The notes: generated by a model not told the origin, from the letters alone. A DNA stretch of 64,000 nucleotides from Ecdyonurus torrentis (GCA_949318235.1 CASGGR010000026.1:169001-233000); one strand, 5' to 3'; shown: positions 48,391 to 59,729, counted from the first letter of the stretch. Translations and numbers: made by a program.

Positions 48391-49399
48391 ATGTCTAGTT
48401 TAGTACGTACTAATTTTGATTTTATAGTTTCTCTTGACGAACACACAAATCTTAAATTTACTTCTCTGCCAACTCTTTGTAATTTTTCACTTAGTCCTTG
48501 AACATAAGGGATGCAAATTGTACCAGCTGGTTTTTCTTTTTCTATTTTTGTGTGTTCTTTATTTTTATTTCTTTGTAACTTTTTAATAAATTGTGGTGGA
48601 TAGTCATTTTCTGTTAATATATTTGCAACGAAACTTTCTTCATCTTTCAATAACTGGTTGCCAACGCAGTGACTTTTTGCTCTGTGTAATAATGTAGCTG
48701 CGATACCAGATTTCGTTGCATATGGGTGGTTTGAATTGTAATTAAGATAGCGACCACTATCAGTAGCTTTTCTATAGACTGAGGTAACTAATTTATTATT
48801 TAACCTTTTTACTTTGACGTCTAAAAATGGAAGTTCCCCCTCCTTCTCATACTCAATTGTAAATTTAATTGTTTCTGCTTGATTATTCATATGATCTAAG
48901 AATGATTCTATTGGAGCTTCATTTTGCGGCCATATTATAAATGTATCATCAACATATCTTTTGTATATTATTGGTTTTGGAGTGAAATTTTCCATCGCCT
49001 TACTTTCAAGTTGTTCTAAATAAATGTCACTTAAAGCTGGTGATAATGGGCACCCCATTGCTAAGCCATTTTTTTGTTTGTAGAACGAACCATTAAATTC
49101 AAAATATGGGTTGTTGATACACATTGTCACTAAATTCATAATTGTTGATACACTGTGTTTTGTTCTTATATTTAAAGTTTAGTCTGATTCAAGTTTGACT
49201 TTTGTTGCTACAAATGCTTCATTTGCAGGTACATTGGTGAATAAACTAGTTACGTCTAGGCTCACCATTACTTGATTATCATTAATGTTTTTTCCTTGAA
49301 TATCTTTGACAAAACTTATTGAATTTTTAACAAAGGCTGTATGGTTTCCTAATACTGGATTAATTATTGTCACTAAATATTTAGCTAAAGCATGACATG

Positions 49400-50868
49400 G
49401 ATTGCCATGTATCAACCACATATATTTTGCATTTAATGGTTCGTTCAACAAACAAAAAAATGGCTTATCAATGGGGTGCTCATTATCACCAGCTTTAAGT
49501 GACATTTATTTAGAACAACTTGAAAGTAAGGCGATTAAAAATTTCACTCCAAAACTAATAATATACAAAAGATATGTTGATGATACATTTATAATATGGC
49601 CGCAAAATGAAGCCCCAAAAGAATCATTCTTAGATCATATGAATAATCAAGCAAAAACAATTAAATTTACAATTGAGTATGAGAAGGAGGGGGAACTTCC
49701 ATTTTTAGATGTCAAAGTAAAAAGGTTAAATAATAAATTAGTTACCTCAGTCTATAGAAAAGCTACTGATAGTGGTCACTATCTTAATTACAATTTAAAC
49801 CACCCATATGCAACGAAATCTGGTATCGCAGCTACATTATTACACAGAGCAAAAAGTCACTGCGTTGGCAACCAGTTATGGAAAGATGAAAAAAGTTTCG
49901 TTGCAAATATATTAACAGAAAATGACTATCCTCCACAATTAATTAAAAAATTACAGAGAAATAAAAATAAAGAACACACAAAAATAAAAAAAAATAAAAA
50001 AAATAGAAAAAGAAAAACCAGCTGGTACAATTTGCCTCCCTTATGTTCAAGGAATAAGTGAAAAATTACAAAGAGTTGGCAGAGAAGTAAATTTAAGATT
50101 TGTGTGTTCGTCAAGAGAAACTATAAAATCAAAATTAGTACGTACTAAACTAGACATGAAAAAAAGTATGAATAAAAATGTTGTATACTCAATACCCTGT
50201 GATTGTGAAATGGAATACATCAGTGAAACTGGTCGCCCTTTAGATATTAGGGTAAAAGAGCACAAGCAAAAAACAGAAAAAAGAGATACAGGATATTCAA
50301 AACTTGTGGAACATGCTCTGGATAATAATCACAAATTTCAATGGGAAGAAGCTAAAATTATAGGTAGAGAAAGTCATTATAAAAATAGAAAATTTTTAGA
50401 AGCAATAGAAATGGCAAGAAGGAAAAATGAAACAATTATCAGTCAACCAAGTTTTGAATTGCCACGCATTTGGATTCCCCTTTTGAAACCATTTGATAAG
50501 AAAGTACCATGTAATCGTACTAAAAATAAAGTCAACGTTTCGCTTGCACCTGACGAGGCGCGTACGCCCTCTCCTCCCCTCAGGAGGTCAGCACGGCAGA
50601 GAGTGAGAGTTTAGTTTTCAGTTCTGAGGAAGGAGACAGACAGTATGTATCATTTGTGATATATAGTCTCCGAAAACGTTAAACATTGTGTGTAAATAAC
50701 ATAGCTATGTAATTTTTAAAAAGACTGTGAATTGAGTGTTTTTATAATTATGTACAAAGTGACTATTATTTTTTCATTGTTATTTAAAATAGTGATAGCA
50801 GCGAGTGTAAAGCCCAGTGTCTTCACAGAAGGTAAGACAATAATTCTATTTCACCGAGAAAATTTCTT

Positions 50869-50872
<4 letters not shown>
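49400..50872 (+). mobile_element. Penelope-like element copy, plus strand
   Basis: The frame 49402-50061 contains QKNGLSMGCSLSPALSDIYL, IIYKRYVDDTFIIWPQNE (catalytic YVDD intact) and FLDVKVKRLNNKLVTSVYRK. An A-rich expansion at 49985-50010 shifts the frame. From 50102 a second frame holds VYSIPCDCEMEYISETGRPL and VKEHKQKTEKRDTGYSKL, the GIY-YIG endonuclease, ending at 50614. The first Gly of YIG is Ser here (YISETG). The tail to 50872 mirrors 47642-47935 of the minus copy and meets a (TA)n array. Confidence 0.85.
50624..50683 (+). ncRNA. Hammerhead ribozyme-like motif in the PLE terminal region
   Basis: CTGAGGA at 50624-50630 fits the CUGANGA core. GGAGAC (50632-50637) can pair with GTCTCC (50666-50671) to form stem II, and GAAA (50672-50675) follows, then ACGTTAAAC. 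The order core-stem II-GAAA is that of a hammerhead. One extra A before stem II and one after GAAA, plus a poorly defined stem I, leave activity uncertain. Confidence 0.5.

Positions 50873-50958
<86 letters not shown>
50873..50958. repeat. (TA)n array at the right border of the PLE pair
   Basis: Pure TA run adjoining the plus-strand PLE end (...TTTCTTATCA). Confidence 0.95.
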
Positions 50959-50959
<1 letters not shown>

Positions 50960-50962
<3 letters not shown>

Positions 50963-51527
50963 GAAAAAAAAAAAGAAATGAAGTAGTAACGCTGTACAGT
51001 ATGACATTGGTGCATCCCACATGAATGCTATACAGCATAGTTTTAGATACTTTGTTTCCCACAAACTTTGCTGAAATTGAATAAGCATAAACATTGCATT
51101 TTATGTTTGTACGTGAAAAAAAAAATAAAATTAGTTACCAATGTTTTTCTTAATATATTGAACCTAAATACAATTGTGTTCTCATTTTCTTACATGTAAC
51201 AATATCATAAATCACAACTCATAGAATATTGTGCTATAGATTCTTTCTTTAGTTCTTAAATTTGGTTTTCTCTGCCATTAAAATCGCAGATAAAAATCCT
51301 AATAATTTTAAATTGTTTATTCCGTTTAGTCTTAGCTTAAATATTGTATTAATTTTATAGCATACCAAGCTATTTTGTTTAACTTTAGTCATAATTCTCT
51401 AGTGCTTAAGTGCAATTATATTGCTATCTTTCAAATATATTGATGGATATATTAAATTTAATTGTAATTCTAATTTTATCTGTATCCATCAGTAAAGTTA
51501 TATATTGATTAGTTCTTTAACAGTGCC
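50960..51527. other. Continuation of the LINE inter-ORF region
   Basis: No coding frame. It precedes the LINE ORF2 start and follows the PLE insertion. Confidence 0.45.
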
Positions 51528-52792
51528 ATGAAGACCAGTATGATTGTAAGATTATATGTTGCAATTTTTATTTTATGTGTTACTCATATCAGATGCAGAA
51601 ATAATATCAGCAATAAAAAACGTAAATTAGTCCAGATCACTGCTGCCTTAATAAACACCCCTGCTAAATCACAACTTACAAAAAGTCCTTTTGACTTTTT
51701 TCCATCTCCTTCATGCCTTATTAATGACCCGGATTTAAAATCAGCCTTAACCATAGAGCCAACCTCGTCACTGGGAGAACAACGTAAAACAATTTTTAAA
51801 CAATATAATAATATGTTAAAAATAATACACATAAATGCACAATCATAACTATCTCATTTTAATTATTTTAAGGACAATTTCTTAAATAATAATCTCCATG
51901 TAATAGCTGTGGGAGAATCATTACTAAAACCAAGTCTTAATTCTGATCTCGTGCATATGCCTGGTTATGAACTTATACGTCTAGATCGACTTGATAAAGG
52001 ATATGGTGGGGTTGCAATATACGTTAGAGATGATATTGAATATAAAATTATGGCTAAAGCAGCATGTAAGTATAAAGCAAAACCTGAATACATAATACTT
52101 GAACTAAAAATTGGCTTCAAAAAACTACTTTTTTCTTGCGTTTATCGGCCCCTTAAAACGGAATTATTAACTGAATTTGAAATGACAATGTCCGAGTTAT
52201 CAGCTAAATACGAGCATGTCATAATCACAGGTGATTTTAACATTAATTTACTTCATGAATCATATAAAAAAAAAGCCTGCTATGTTTTCTCTCAACATTA
52301 AATCTAAACATTCTCCCATCAAAAACTACTCACAAGCATGCAAAAAACTCCGAACCAACCCTGATAGATCTTTTCATAACAAAAAACACTGAACGTGTCA
52401 TAATAAATGGTCAATTACATGCACCAGGATTTTCACATCACGATTTAATTTACCTTGTGTACTCAGTAAGACACAGCAAATTTAAGCCTAAAATTGTAAC
52501 ATATCGAGATTTTAAAAATATAAATATTGAGGATTTGAGAAAGGATGCGTATGATTATGATTTTAATAAAGTTTGTAAAATTTTAGATGTTGATGAAGCA
52601 CTTGCTTTGTTAAATTATAAAATTACAAGTTTATACGAAAAACATGCACCGGTGCGTACCGCGCGCGTTACTCATAAACCAGCACCCTGGCGTACTAAAG
52701 AAATTATTAATTTAGAAAATAAACGCGCCGCTGCATACAAAATTTATCGTGAATTCAACGTACTCCAAGACTTAAAAAAATATGAAACATAG
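51528..52792 (+). pseudogene. Jockey-like LINE ORF2: endonuclease and linker
   Basis: After an N-terminal extension, the endonuclease begins MLKIIHINAQS near 51815. A TAA follows, and the frame continues as HVIAVGESLLKPSLNSD, MPGYELIRLDRLDKGYGGVA, KKLLFSCVYRPLKTELL and HVIITGDFNINLLHES. A frame change at the A-run 52265-52274 leads to the last endonuclease blocks and then VRHSKFKPKIVTYRDFKNIN and HAPVRTARVTHKPAPWRTKE, the typical linker before the RT. The copy is interrupted but motif-rich. Confidence 0.8.
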
Positions 52793-53905
52793 AGAAATAG
52801 AGTGAATACTCTAACTCGTAACTCAAAACTATCCTATGCTTCAAATGAACTTGATCCAAAGCTACCTTCATCAACTCTGTGGTCCAATTACAATAAATTT
52901 GTCATTCTTTTGATGATTTAAACAAATTCTTTACAACTTTACCTGATGGTATAGATACAACAAAAAAAACAGAAACTATAAATAATTTAACTTCGAAATG
53001 TAAAAATTTAGGTTCAAAAGGCCTTTTTTTTCGTGCTGTAAAATTATCTGAAATTAAATTATTATTTAAAAATATCAAAACTAAAGCAGTAGGAGTTGAT
53101 GGTATCGGATGGAGTTACCTAAAGCCTATATTTGATATGCTTTTACCAGAAATTACTCATATTATAAACCGTTCAATGGTTTGCAATAAATTGCCCTCTA
53201 TTTGGACAAAAGCCATAATTAAACCAATACCTAAACTAGCTACTCCCACTGAATTAAAAGATTACAGACCTATAAGTATTTTACCTTTTCTGTCAAAATT
53301 ACTCTAAAAAATTGTTTACTTACAAATTGTAGAGTTTATGACCAAAAACAACATAGTTGATGTTTTTCAATCAGGATTTAAATCCAAATACAGCACAACT
53401 ACCGCATTACTTAAAATAACGGAGGATATACGCAAAGCACTAGTCAGTGGAAATTACCTATATTAACACTTCTTGACTTTAGCAAAGCATTTGACACTGT
53501 AGACCACGAAATCCCTTATGAATTTGATAATAATTTTATTGATTGGCTAAAATCGTATCTTATTGGTTGACAACAAGGCATTAAAAATGATACTTAAACT
53601 TCTGAATGGTTAGATATTCAAAGTGGAGTACCACAAGGCTCTATCTTAGGACCATTCCTTTTTTCACTATACATTCTTGATGCACCTGAATCATTAAAAT
53701 ACTCTTTTTATCATCTATATGCTGACGATTTTCAAATTTATGCTTATGCAAATATACATAGTTTAAGAGAAATAAAGAAAATAAAGATTTGGAGTCCGTA
53801 GTTCAGTAGGCTGCAAAGAATCTTCTCTTTCTTAATCCTACGAAAACGCAACCAATTTAAATTGGCTCGAGCAGAAAGAAATTGAAAGAAATTGAATCTA
53901 AACTA
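52793..53905 (+). pseudogene. Jockey-like LINE ORF2: reverse transcriptase
   Basis: Blocks in order: KTKAVGVDGIGWSYLKPIF near 53080, IKPIPKLATPTELKDYRPIS near 53220, FQSGFKSKYSTTTALLKI near 53370, LLDFSKAFDTVDHEI near 53470 (motif A), SGVPQGSILGPFLFSLYI near 53625 and YADDFQIYAYANIHSL near 53720 (motif C, intact). AAKNLLFLNPTKTQ follows near 53815. Stops and shifts occur near 53308, 53465 and 53570. The RT copies element RNA at the nicked target. The C-terminus is cut near 53915 by a tRNA-like insertion. Confidence 0.8.
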
Positions 53906-53914
53906 CCGTTTAGC

Positions 53915-53980
53915 ATGGTCAGAGCAGTGGAGCGCAAAGCCAAAGGTTGTCAGTTCGATTCCGACCGCTGACTTCCTTTT
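53915..53980 (+). mobile_element. tRNA-like SINE head inserted in the LINE
   Basis: TAGCATGGTCAGAGCAGTGG resembles a tRNA D-arm/A box, and GTCAGTTCGATTCCGAC a T-arm/B box (GTTCGATTC exact). The anticodon arm is poorly paired and the acceptor stem imperfect, so this is not a functional tRNA. It sits directly after LINE RT sequence. Confidence 0.5.
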
Positions 53981-54147
53981 AACTGATTGGCTTTATTTGC
54001 ATTTATATGATTCGTTTCAGATGGTGTAATAGTGCAAGATAAATATTTTCAAATATTTATATATTGATATATACATATATCGCCATGTCGTGAAGTCCGA
54101 TCTACACTTATGTGTAGTAAGGAAGAACTATATCATTTGAAGTTTGA

Positions 54148-54150
<3 letters not shown>

Positions 54151-54234
<84 letters not shown>
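54151..54234. repeat. (TA)n microsatellite
   Basis: Pure TA run of about 84 bases. Confidence 0.95.
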
Positions 54235-54240
<6 letters not shown>

Positions 54241-54469
54241 TATTATGTATATGCATAATATAATATCTATTTATAAATATAAACTTTGACGTATGTGTGA
54301 ATTTATATTATATAACTCTAGATTGACGTGTATGTTCTTTAATATGATTTGTTTAGGATAATATTTTAAATATTTAAATGTGTTTTTTTTCTATATTATT
54401 ATTCATAAATCACCTGTAAAACATATATGTAAAATTGCCATGTAATAACTCTGTATTCAAGTTTTTAAT

Positions 54470-54545
54470 GGTTAAGGATAAAAAAGGCATTCTTGCCTTA
54501 ACCTTAGCCATTAGTAAAAGACGTTTTGAATTTGAATTTAAATCT
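54470..54545 (+). mobile_element. LINE 3' end: hairpin and TTTGAA tail
   Basis: GGTTAAGGATAAAAAAGGCA and TGCCTTAACCTTAGCC form a hairpin, followed by GTTTTGAATTTGAATTT, a short tandem tail. 3' hairpins with short tandem repeats mark the ends of many Jockey/CR1 LINEs and guide the RT. Confidence 0.6.
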
Positions 54546-54547
54546 AC

Positions 54548-55220
54548 TTGAGATAAATAAGTAAACCTACTTTCATCTTAATTTCTCACAAAAAAAGTAG
54601 ATTAGCGTTGTTTTAGCGCGCTATCTTAATTAGGAAAAAAGTTCAAAAAAATGCTCGAAGTCACGTGATCGTAAAATTTGCATATTATTTTGTTTGTCTA
54701 ATATATGGGAAGTTAGCTTGTTTTTTTAATAATTTTTTTCAATACAATTTTTGATTAATCACACGATGAAATATATCGATCGATAGGAAATTTAATGGGG
54801 ATCACTTATATATGAATTTCAATGGAAAATATTTTAAAATTACGGCGATAATGTAAAAATACTTCACGCAGCGTGTCACATTTTGGTAACATATTATTTA
54901 CACGTATTTTGCGCCCTATATATCATAATCTCGGTATAATAGAGATAAATAAGTAAACCTACTTTTATCATATTTTTTTTCACAAAAAAATAAATTTAGC
55001 GTTGGTTTCATCGCGCTAGCTTAATTAGAATAAAGTTCCAAAATTACCTCAAAGTCACGTGATCGTAATACACAGTACGTATAGGATTTTAAGATTACAT
55101 GTCGAGTTTTTTTTGGAACTTTTTCCCTTATTAAGATAGCGCGATGAAACCAACGCTAATCAAATTTTATTGTGAAAATATTTTTAAAATGAAAGAAAGT
55201 TTACTCATTTATGTTAATTA
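54548..55220. mobile_element. Foldback repeat with ~110-bp arms
   Basis: GATAAATAAGTAAACCTACT at 54552 recurs directly at 54944, and its relative appears inverted at 55150-55215 (mirror of TTAGCGTTGGTTTCATCGCG). The block TTAGCG...AGTCACGTGATCG also resembles 41110-41205 inside the arms of the large 5.2-kb element, so the two share a module. Confidence 0.6.
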
Positions 55221-55254
55221 GATTCAAACTTTCTGAGTTGTGACATGACTTTTT

Positions 55255-55590
55255 AAATCGTGACCTCAAGGTCTCTCAACATAAGCTCCATTAGTAGCAC
55301 GACACTTGTCCAGGCGAACTTTCAGCTCACTTCACACGTTGCGCAGCATCTGCGGAGTGATGGATTGAATTGCGGCGGTGATGCGCTGCTTCAGCTCTTG
55401 CACGTCTCGCACTGGCGTCCTGAAATCCTTGTCCTTCACGTAACCCGAAAGGAAGAAGTCTGGGGGGGGGGGGTAAGATCAGGTGACCTAAGAGTCCATA
55501 CCATGAGTCCATCTCGACCTAGCTACCTTCCTGGGAACACCTGGTTTCTTGGCAAATCTTCAGGTTTCATTTGATGGAGCAATGTTATTT
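55255..55590 (-). pseudogene. Mariner/Tc1-type transposase, C-terminal fragment
   Basis: On the minus strand the reading is GRDGLMVWTLRSPDLTP, then (after a poly-C expansion at 55461-55472) PDFFLSGYVKDKDFRTPV, QELKQRITAAIQSITPQML and KVRLDKCRATNGAYVE. SPDLTP-DFF-GYVK is the third catalytic block of arthropod mariner-like transposases. TAG replaces Trp in PGR*LGRD, and TGA replaces Trp in NV*SEL. GC content is far higher than in the surroundings. Confidence 0.8.
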
Positions 55591-55595
55591 TGTAA

Positions 55596-55712
55596 GGCTT
55601 TCTTTACAAGATAACATTGCTCAATCAACTGAAACCTGAAGATTTTCCAAGGAACGAAGTGTTTCCAGGAAGGTGGCTAGGTCGAGATGAACTCACTTAT
55701 GGACTCTTGATT
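55596..55712 (+). pseudogene. Inverted duplicate of the transposase fragment
   Basis: The plus strand reads PEDFPRNEVFPGRWLGRDE, the same segment as in the minus-strand copy ending at 55590. The two copies meet head to head at about 55593, forming a short palindrome. Here the Trp codon is intact. Confidence 0.65.
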
Positions 55713-55793
55713 TGTTTACGTGGTTATTTGTGCACAGTTGCCCGAGGCATGTCTAATATTGGCTTGTCTTATTGATAGTGTATAGCTGTTTTT

Positions 55794-56085
55794 TTAAGCT
55801 TCTAGGACTATCACTCGATCGACTTTAGTAACAGACGGATGGCCACTACGATGTTTGTCTTTGAGTGTTCCGGTTTCTTTAAACTTTTGCGCGCAACGTA
55901 AGATTAATTTTTCACCTGAAGTTTGATAAGTTTCAACGTAATAAAAATTTCTTAAAATTCTTCTTACGGCAGAAGCAGACCCGTAAGATTGGTACCATAA
56001 CACACACTGTGCTTTCTGTTGATATGTAAACATTTTGCGGCATAAAAGTTGAAGAAAATTTAAATTTTTACTGAAAATGTAAAAT
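55794..56085 (-). pseudogene. Helix-turn-helix N-terminus of a mariner-like transposase
   Basis: The frame reads FTYQQKAQCVLWYQSYGSAS and AQKFKETGTLKDKHRSGHPS. This matches the N-terminal HTH pattern (DUF4817-like) of arthropod mariner-type transposases, with the closing KETG...RSGHP hinge. It lies upstream, on the same strand, of the C-terminal fragment, with the central catalytic region missing. Confidence 0.75.
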
Positions 56086-56565
56086 TTTCGCCATCTAGCG
56101 TGTAAAAAATGAACCACGTATCCGGTTTTATTCTCGTTTGAATTGATAAAATTAGAAAATGTTTAGCTTTAGTTTGGTATACAAAAATGCTATCTTATGT
56201 TAATTCTTGTGTCTTTTGTTAATGTCTAAACTAGGGACAGGACTTTATGGGTATCTATGATGTTACAGATATTTAGGTTTTTAGAAAATAAGTCAACAAA
56301 TTAGGCAAGTGTTAAATTTTTATTCATTTGATTCTTTAACTTTTATTTTATAATTACCGTTTACAAAGAACACTTACATTTATATTCGCGGGGGATATCA
56401 TTAGGTATAGGTAACTGTTTTACAGTAAAGTATAATTAAAAATTTAAATATGGAGCGATGTGACCTGTTAATAAAAGTATCCTTTATTTGATGATAAAGC
56501 ATTACAACACTAAAAATATGTCACATGTATAAATAAGTGAAAATAATTATTTTACCGTATTTAAA

Positions 56566-56660
56566 AAAAATTACATAGCTGTTATTTTAACACAAAATTG
56601 TAACGTTTTCGAGAGCGTATATAAAAGTATATAAATCGTCTGTCAATAACTTTAAATTAC
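56566..56660 (-). mobile_element. Remnant of a PLE terminal region
   Basis: ATTACATAGCTGTTATTT ... TAACGTTTTCGAGAG ... TCGTCTGTC runs parallel to 47838-47915 of the minus PLE copy, including the GAAAACGTT site. The hammerhead core is not recognisable. Confidence 0.55.
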
Positions 56661-57007
56661 TGCCTATTTTGATTCCAATCATAGACATATGTAATACAAG
56701 TTTACCAGTTGACCGTTAAGGCATTAAAGAAAACAACAAAAAACAACAGACAAGGACGATCAGTGCGTAGGTCAAGGAGCCTCAAAACCAAGAGTCAGAA
56801 AGCTGAAGAGAAAATAAGACAATGTGCCTACTTTTATATACTATATACTATGAATATAATTTTTTAAAAGCAGTTATTAGAATTTTTTTACCCGATAAAA
56901 GTGCAAAGTTTTAAGTGTTGTGTTATTTATTTATCAAATCAAGCAGCTTGTTAAAGCCAAATTTTTATTTGAAGTTAAGTTAAAAATTAATATTTTCTAA
57001 CACATTT

Positions 57008-57008
<1 letters not shown>

Positions 57009-57052
<44 letters not shown>

Positions 57053-57066
57053 TATATATATATATA
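57009..57066. repeat. (TA)n microsatellite
   Basis: TA run of about 55 bases with one AAT interruption. Confidence 0.95.
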
Positions 57067-57162
57067 CATACACATATACATACATATATATAATAACAAT
57101 TATATGTGCCATAAGACAAGTTTTCTTTTAAACTACTTATATTGTTTTTAAAAGTATTGTAC

Positions 57163-59729
57163 TTAAGTAGGTACAATTGCATTAGTTGTAATGAAGGTCT
57201 TGACTGCTTCCACGTGCAACACGATCTCTCCTTGATCAGATGCTTGCTCCACAATCAAAAAACCGATTACTTCAGTTCTGTCTGCATTTGTCACTACGAT
57301 AGTTTTCATATCAGTTGTCTGCAAATCATACACAAGTTATCTTTAAGCAATGTAGCATGACAAATTGACATCCTTAAAAAATTACCATCATTTACAATAA
57401 TGAATGATTGAAGCAATAACCATGTGAACCTTTGTAAACATTAATTCATTATCAGGTAATTTAAATTATCCAATTCTATAGAATTTCAAAAGTATTTTAA
57501 AATAATGTAGATTACCTTTTGTACCGATAGAAAATAATAAAATTTCACAACAATAGAAAGAAAATCAACACTGAATGCCCGTACTCATGTCTAATTTCGA
57601 AGCTCTGTTCCCCTCCGATGAGTTATCTGTAAAATGAAACACATCCTGCCCTATTTCTTGACCAAAGCAACCTCATTACGTTCTTGTATTATACAAGTAA
57701 AAACTAGGTTTCTAAGAAATACATCTATCTTCTATACTGATGTTACTATTTTTTTCAACATATATATATTTTTATGTTATGAAATTAAATATTTGTATAA
57801 TAAATATTTTTTAAAGTATTGAGGTAAAATTTTTTTTATTTGTTAGGCTATTTAAAATTAATCTTTCAGATGTTATATTTAACATCGATATTTGAATGAA
57901 TAAATGTTCAAGTTCAACTAAAAACATCATTATCCATTTTACATAAGGTAGAGCAATTTTTAGTAAGAAAACTAACAAGTAAATAAAATATTTTACTTAA
58001 AATTTATACAAATTTTAGCCCAATGATTCGTTTACATATAGCAAGTATTTGTGACAGAAATTAACATTACATTATTTTAAAATGATAATATTTACAATCA
58101 TATTGTTTTTTTTAATAATATAACATAATAAATAAACAAAAAAATAATTGCATTGCTACTTTTAATGTATAATTTAAATATCTAGAGATTTCCTAGTTCA
58201 TTATAAATTATGGATTATTGATTTAAGTTATTTTATTTTGTATATTTGTCTTATTATGAGTTTTCAAATATGCTTGCTTTATAATTTTTTTATTAGCATT
58301 TACATTTTAGAACGAACAAATTGTAAACAAAATATGTTATATAACAGAATGCATCACGTTCTGTGAGCGATTTGACCAAAGAAATAAGGAGAAGTATAGG
58401 TGGGGACTTTAATTCCATTTATAATACTACTTATATATCGCTATGTGGCTGGTTTTCCTCTGCTCCCATAAGGACAATGTATTGAAATTTTATTATTTCC
58501 TATCGGTACATTTTATGGGAATTTTTAATTTTTTCTTTTTTTTATACTTTGTGTTTAACAAATTGTGCAACTTAGTAGATGACAACTTTATGTTAAGATA
58601 TTTACTTTTTATGATCAAATACGAACCTCAGCAAATATTGTTGGATTATTTGCCAAACAAACGTGGACCGCTAAATTCCAGTCTGTATAATCTTCGCATT
58701 CGCAAGTTTCGCCGATTTTCTTGGTAAGCCTTTGCATTATGAACTACAAAACAATGAATTTATATATAATTGTAAGCATACATTAGTACTTAAGTATATG
58801 TGTAAGAAATACAAATAACAATGTTTTTAGGAAAACTTTTTAAAAATAATTAAATTAAATAATTTTTTTATATTCTTGCTATGCATTAACCTTTATATAT
58901 TACTACATACAATTCAAAATACTGTCAGACAATTATTATACATATAATTTAAAAAAAAGAAGCTGCTGCAAAATTCAGAATTATTGACTCAGGATTATAA
59001 TTTGCTTTTGATTTATTGATAAAAATTTGATGAGTTACTTTTAGTCTTACATAAAGATTAGATGCCTTATCATATTTTTCGAATGAATTATAATTTAATT
59101 AAAAATCTATGTTTTTTCATAAAAATAATTGAGATCTGTAAATAATTTTTTTTAAACTAAAGAAACCTGCATAAATTATGTTAAGAATCATCTGACAATT
59201 CTGATCAGCACCATTGTATTTCTCTAAAAAAATGAAAAGAAAAGATATGAAAAAGTTCTGTTGCTATTTAATTTAATTAATCATTCTTTTGTTTAAAAGG
59301 AAAATTCTCCAAATAAAGCAAAAACTCTAACATATTTTGTGCAAGGAGATTATCTTTATTGCATCTTGTGACTTAAACATATTTTGAAGTCACTTTCTTT
59401 CAGATAATTGTTTATTTTTTATTAATCTAAGTAATTTATGTATTAATATATCTTTAAATATTGAAAACAATAGAGTTATCTTAGAATTGCAGTGAAGTTG
59501 AACTACCTGTCTTATGTTTAAAGTGATGCACTCAATCAAGGTAATATTTAGATTAGAAATAATAAACTTTTAGGTATGTAAGGGTCTCTTGACGTTCAAT
59601 TAGCACAAAACTCACCTCCCCATTATTTACAGCATGTCGGTACAAATTCATATCTCTAGTTGTATCTCGGTAGCTCGTCAGTACACTTGCAATAGGTGCA
59701 AAGTGATCCGCAGTTATTGATAGACACAC
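57163..59729 (-). CDS. Two (possibly more) exons of an unrecognised gene
   Basis: Exon 59729-59616 (VCLSITADHFAPIASVLTS...) lies between TTTTTTAG and GTGAGT, 38 codons, phase 0 at both ends. The terminal exon 57318-57163 (TTDMKTIVVTNADRTEVIG...) follows TTTGCAG and ends at TAA, 52 codons, phase 0 start. They join in frame. Candidate middle exons: 58729 to about 58640 (AYQENRRNLRMRRLYRLEF in phase 0) and 57617-57553 (NSSEGNRASKLDMS), both uncertain. No domain recognised. The 5' part lies above 59729 and was not found, perhaps beyond the window or hidden by the foldback insertion at 60191. Confidence 0.5.
57640..58440. other. AT-rich intronic or intergenic DNA
   Basis: No supported feature. 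Confidence 0.4.

Larger units (their letters stand above)
47642..49505 (-). mobile_element. Penelope-like element copy, minus strand
   Basis: On the minus strand: RT palm blocks from 49505 (NPCHALAKYLVTIINPVLG, NDNQVMVSLDVTSLFTNVP), then QKNGLAMGCPLSPALSDIYL and YKRYVDDTFIIWP (catalytic YVDD), then a GIY-YIG endonuclease (MEYIGETGRPLDIRVKEHKQ) to 47935, then an untranslated tail with a hammerhead-like segment. This RT plus GIY-YIG order is the PLE hallmark. Frame changes occur near 49160 and 48360. It is 5'-truncated and joined head to head with a plus-strand copy at about 49400-49500. Confidence 0.85.

Noticed and set aside
53915..53980. Functional tRNA gene
   Set aside because: B box is good, but the anticodon arm does not pair well and the acceptor stem has mismatches; better explained as a SINE head.
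58443..58727. 94-codon plus-strand frame rich in Phe, Leu and Tyr
   Set aside because: No start context or family match; the 3' part overlaps a better minus-strand exon candidate.
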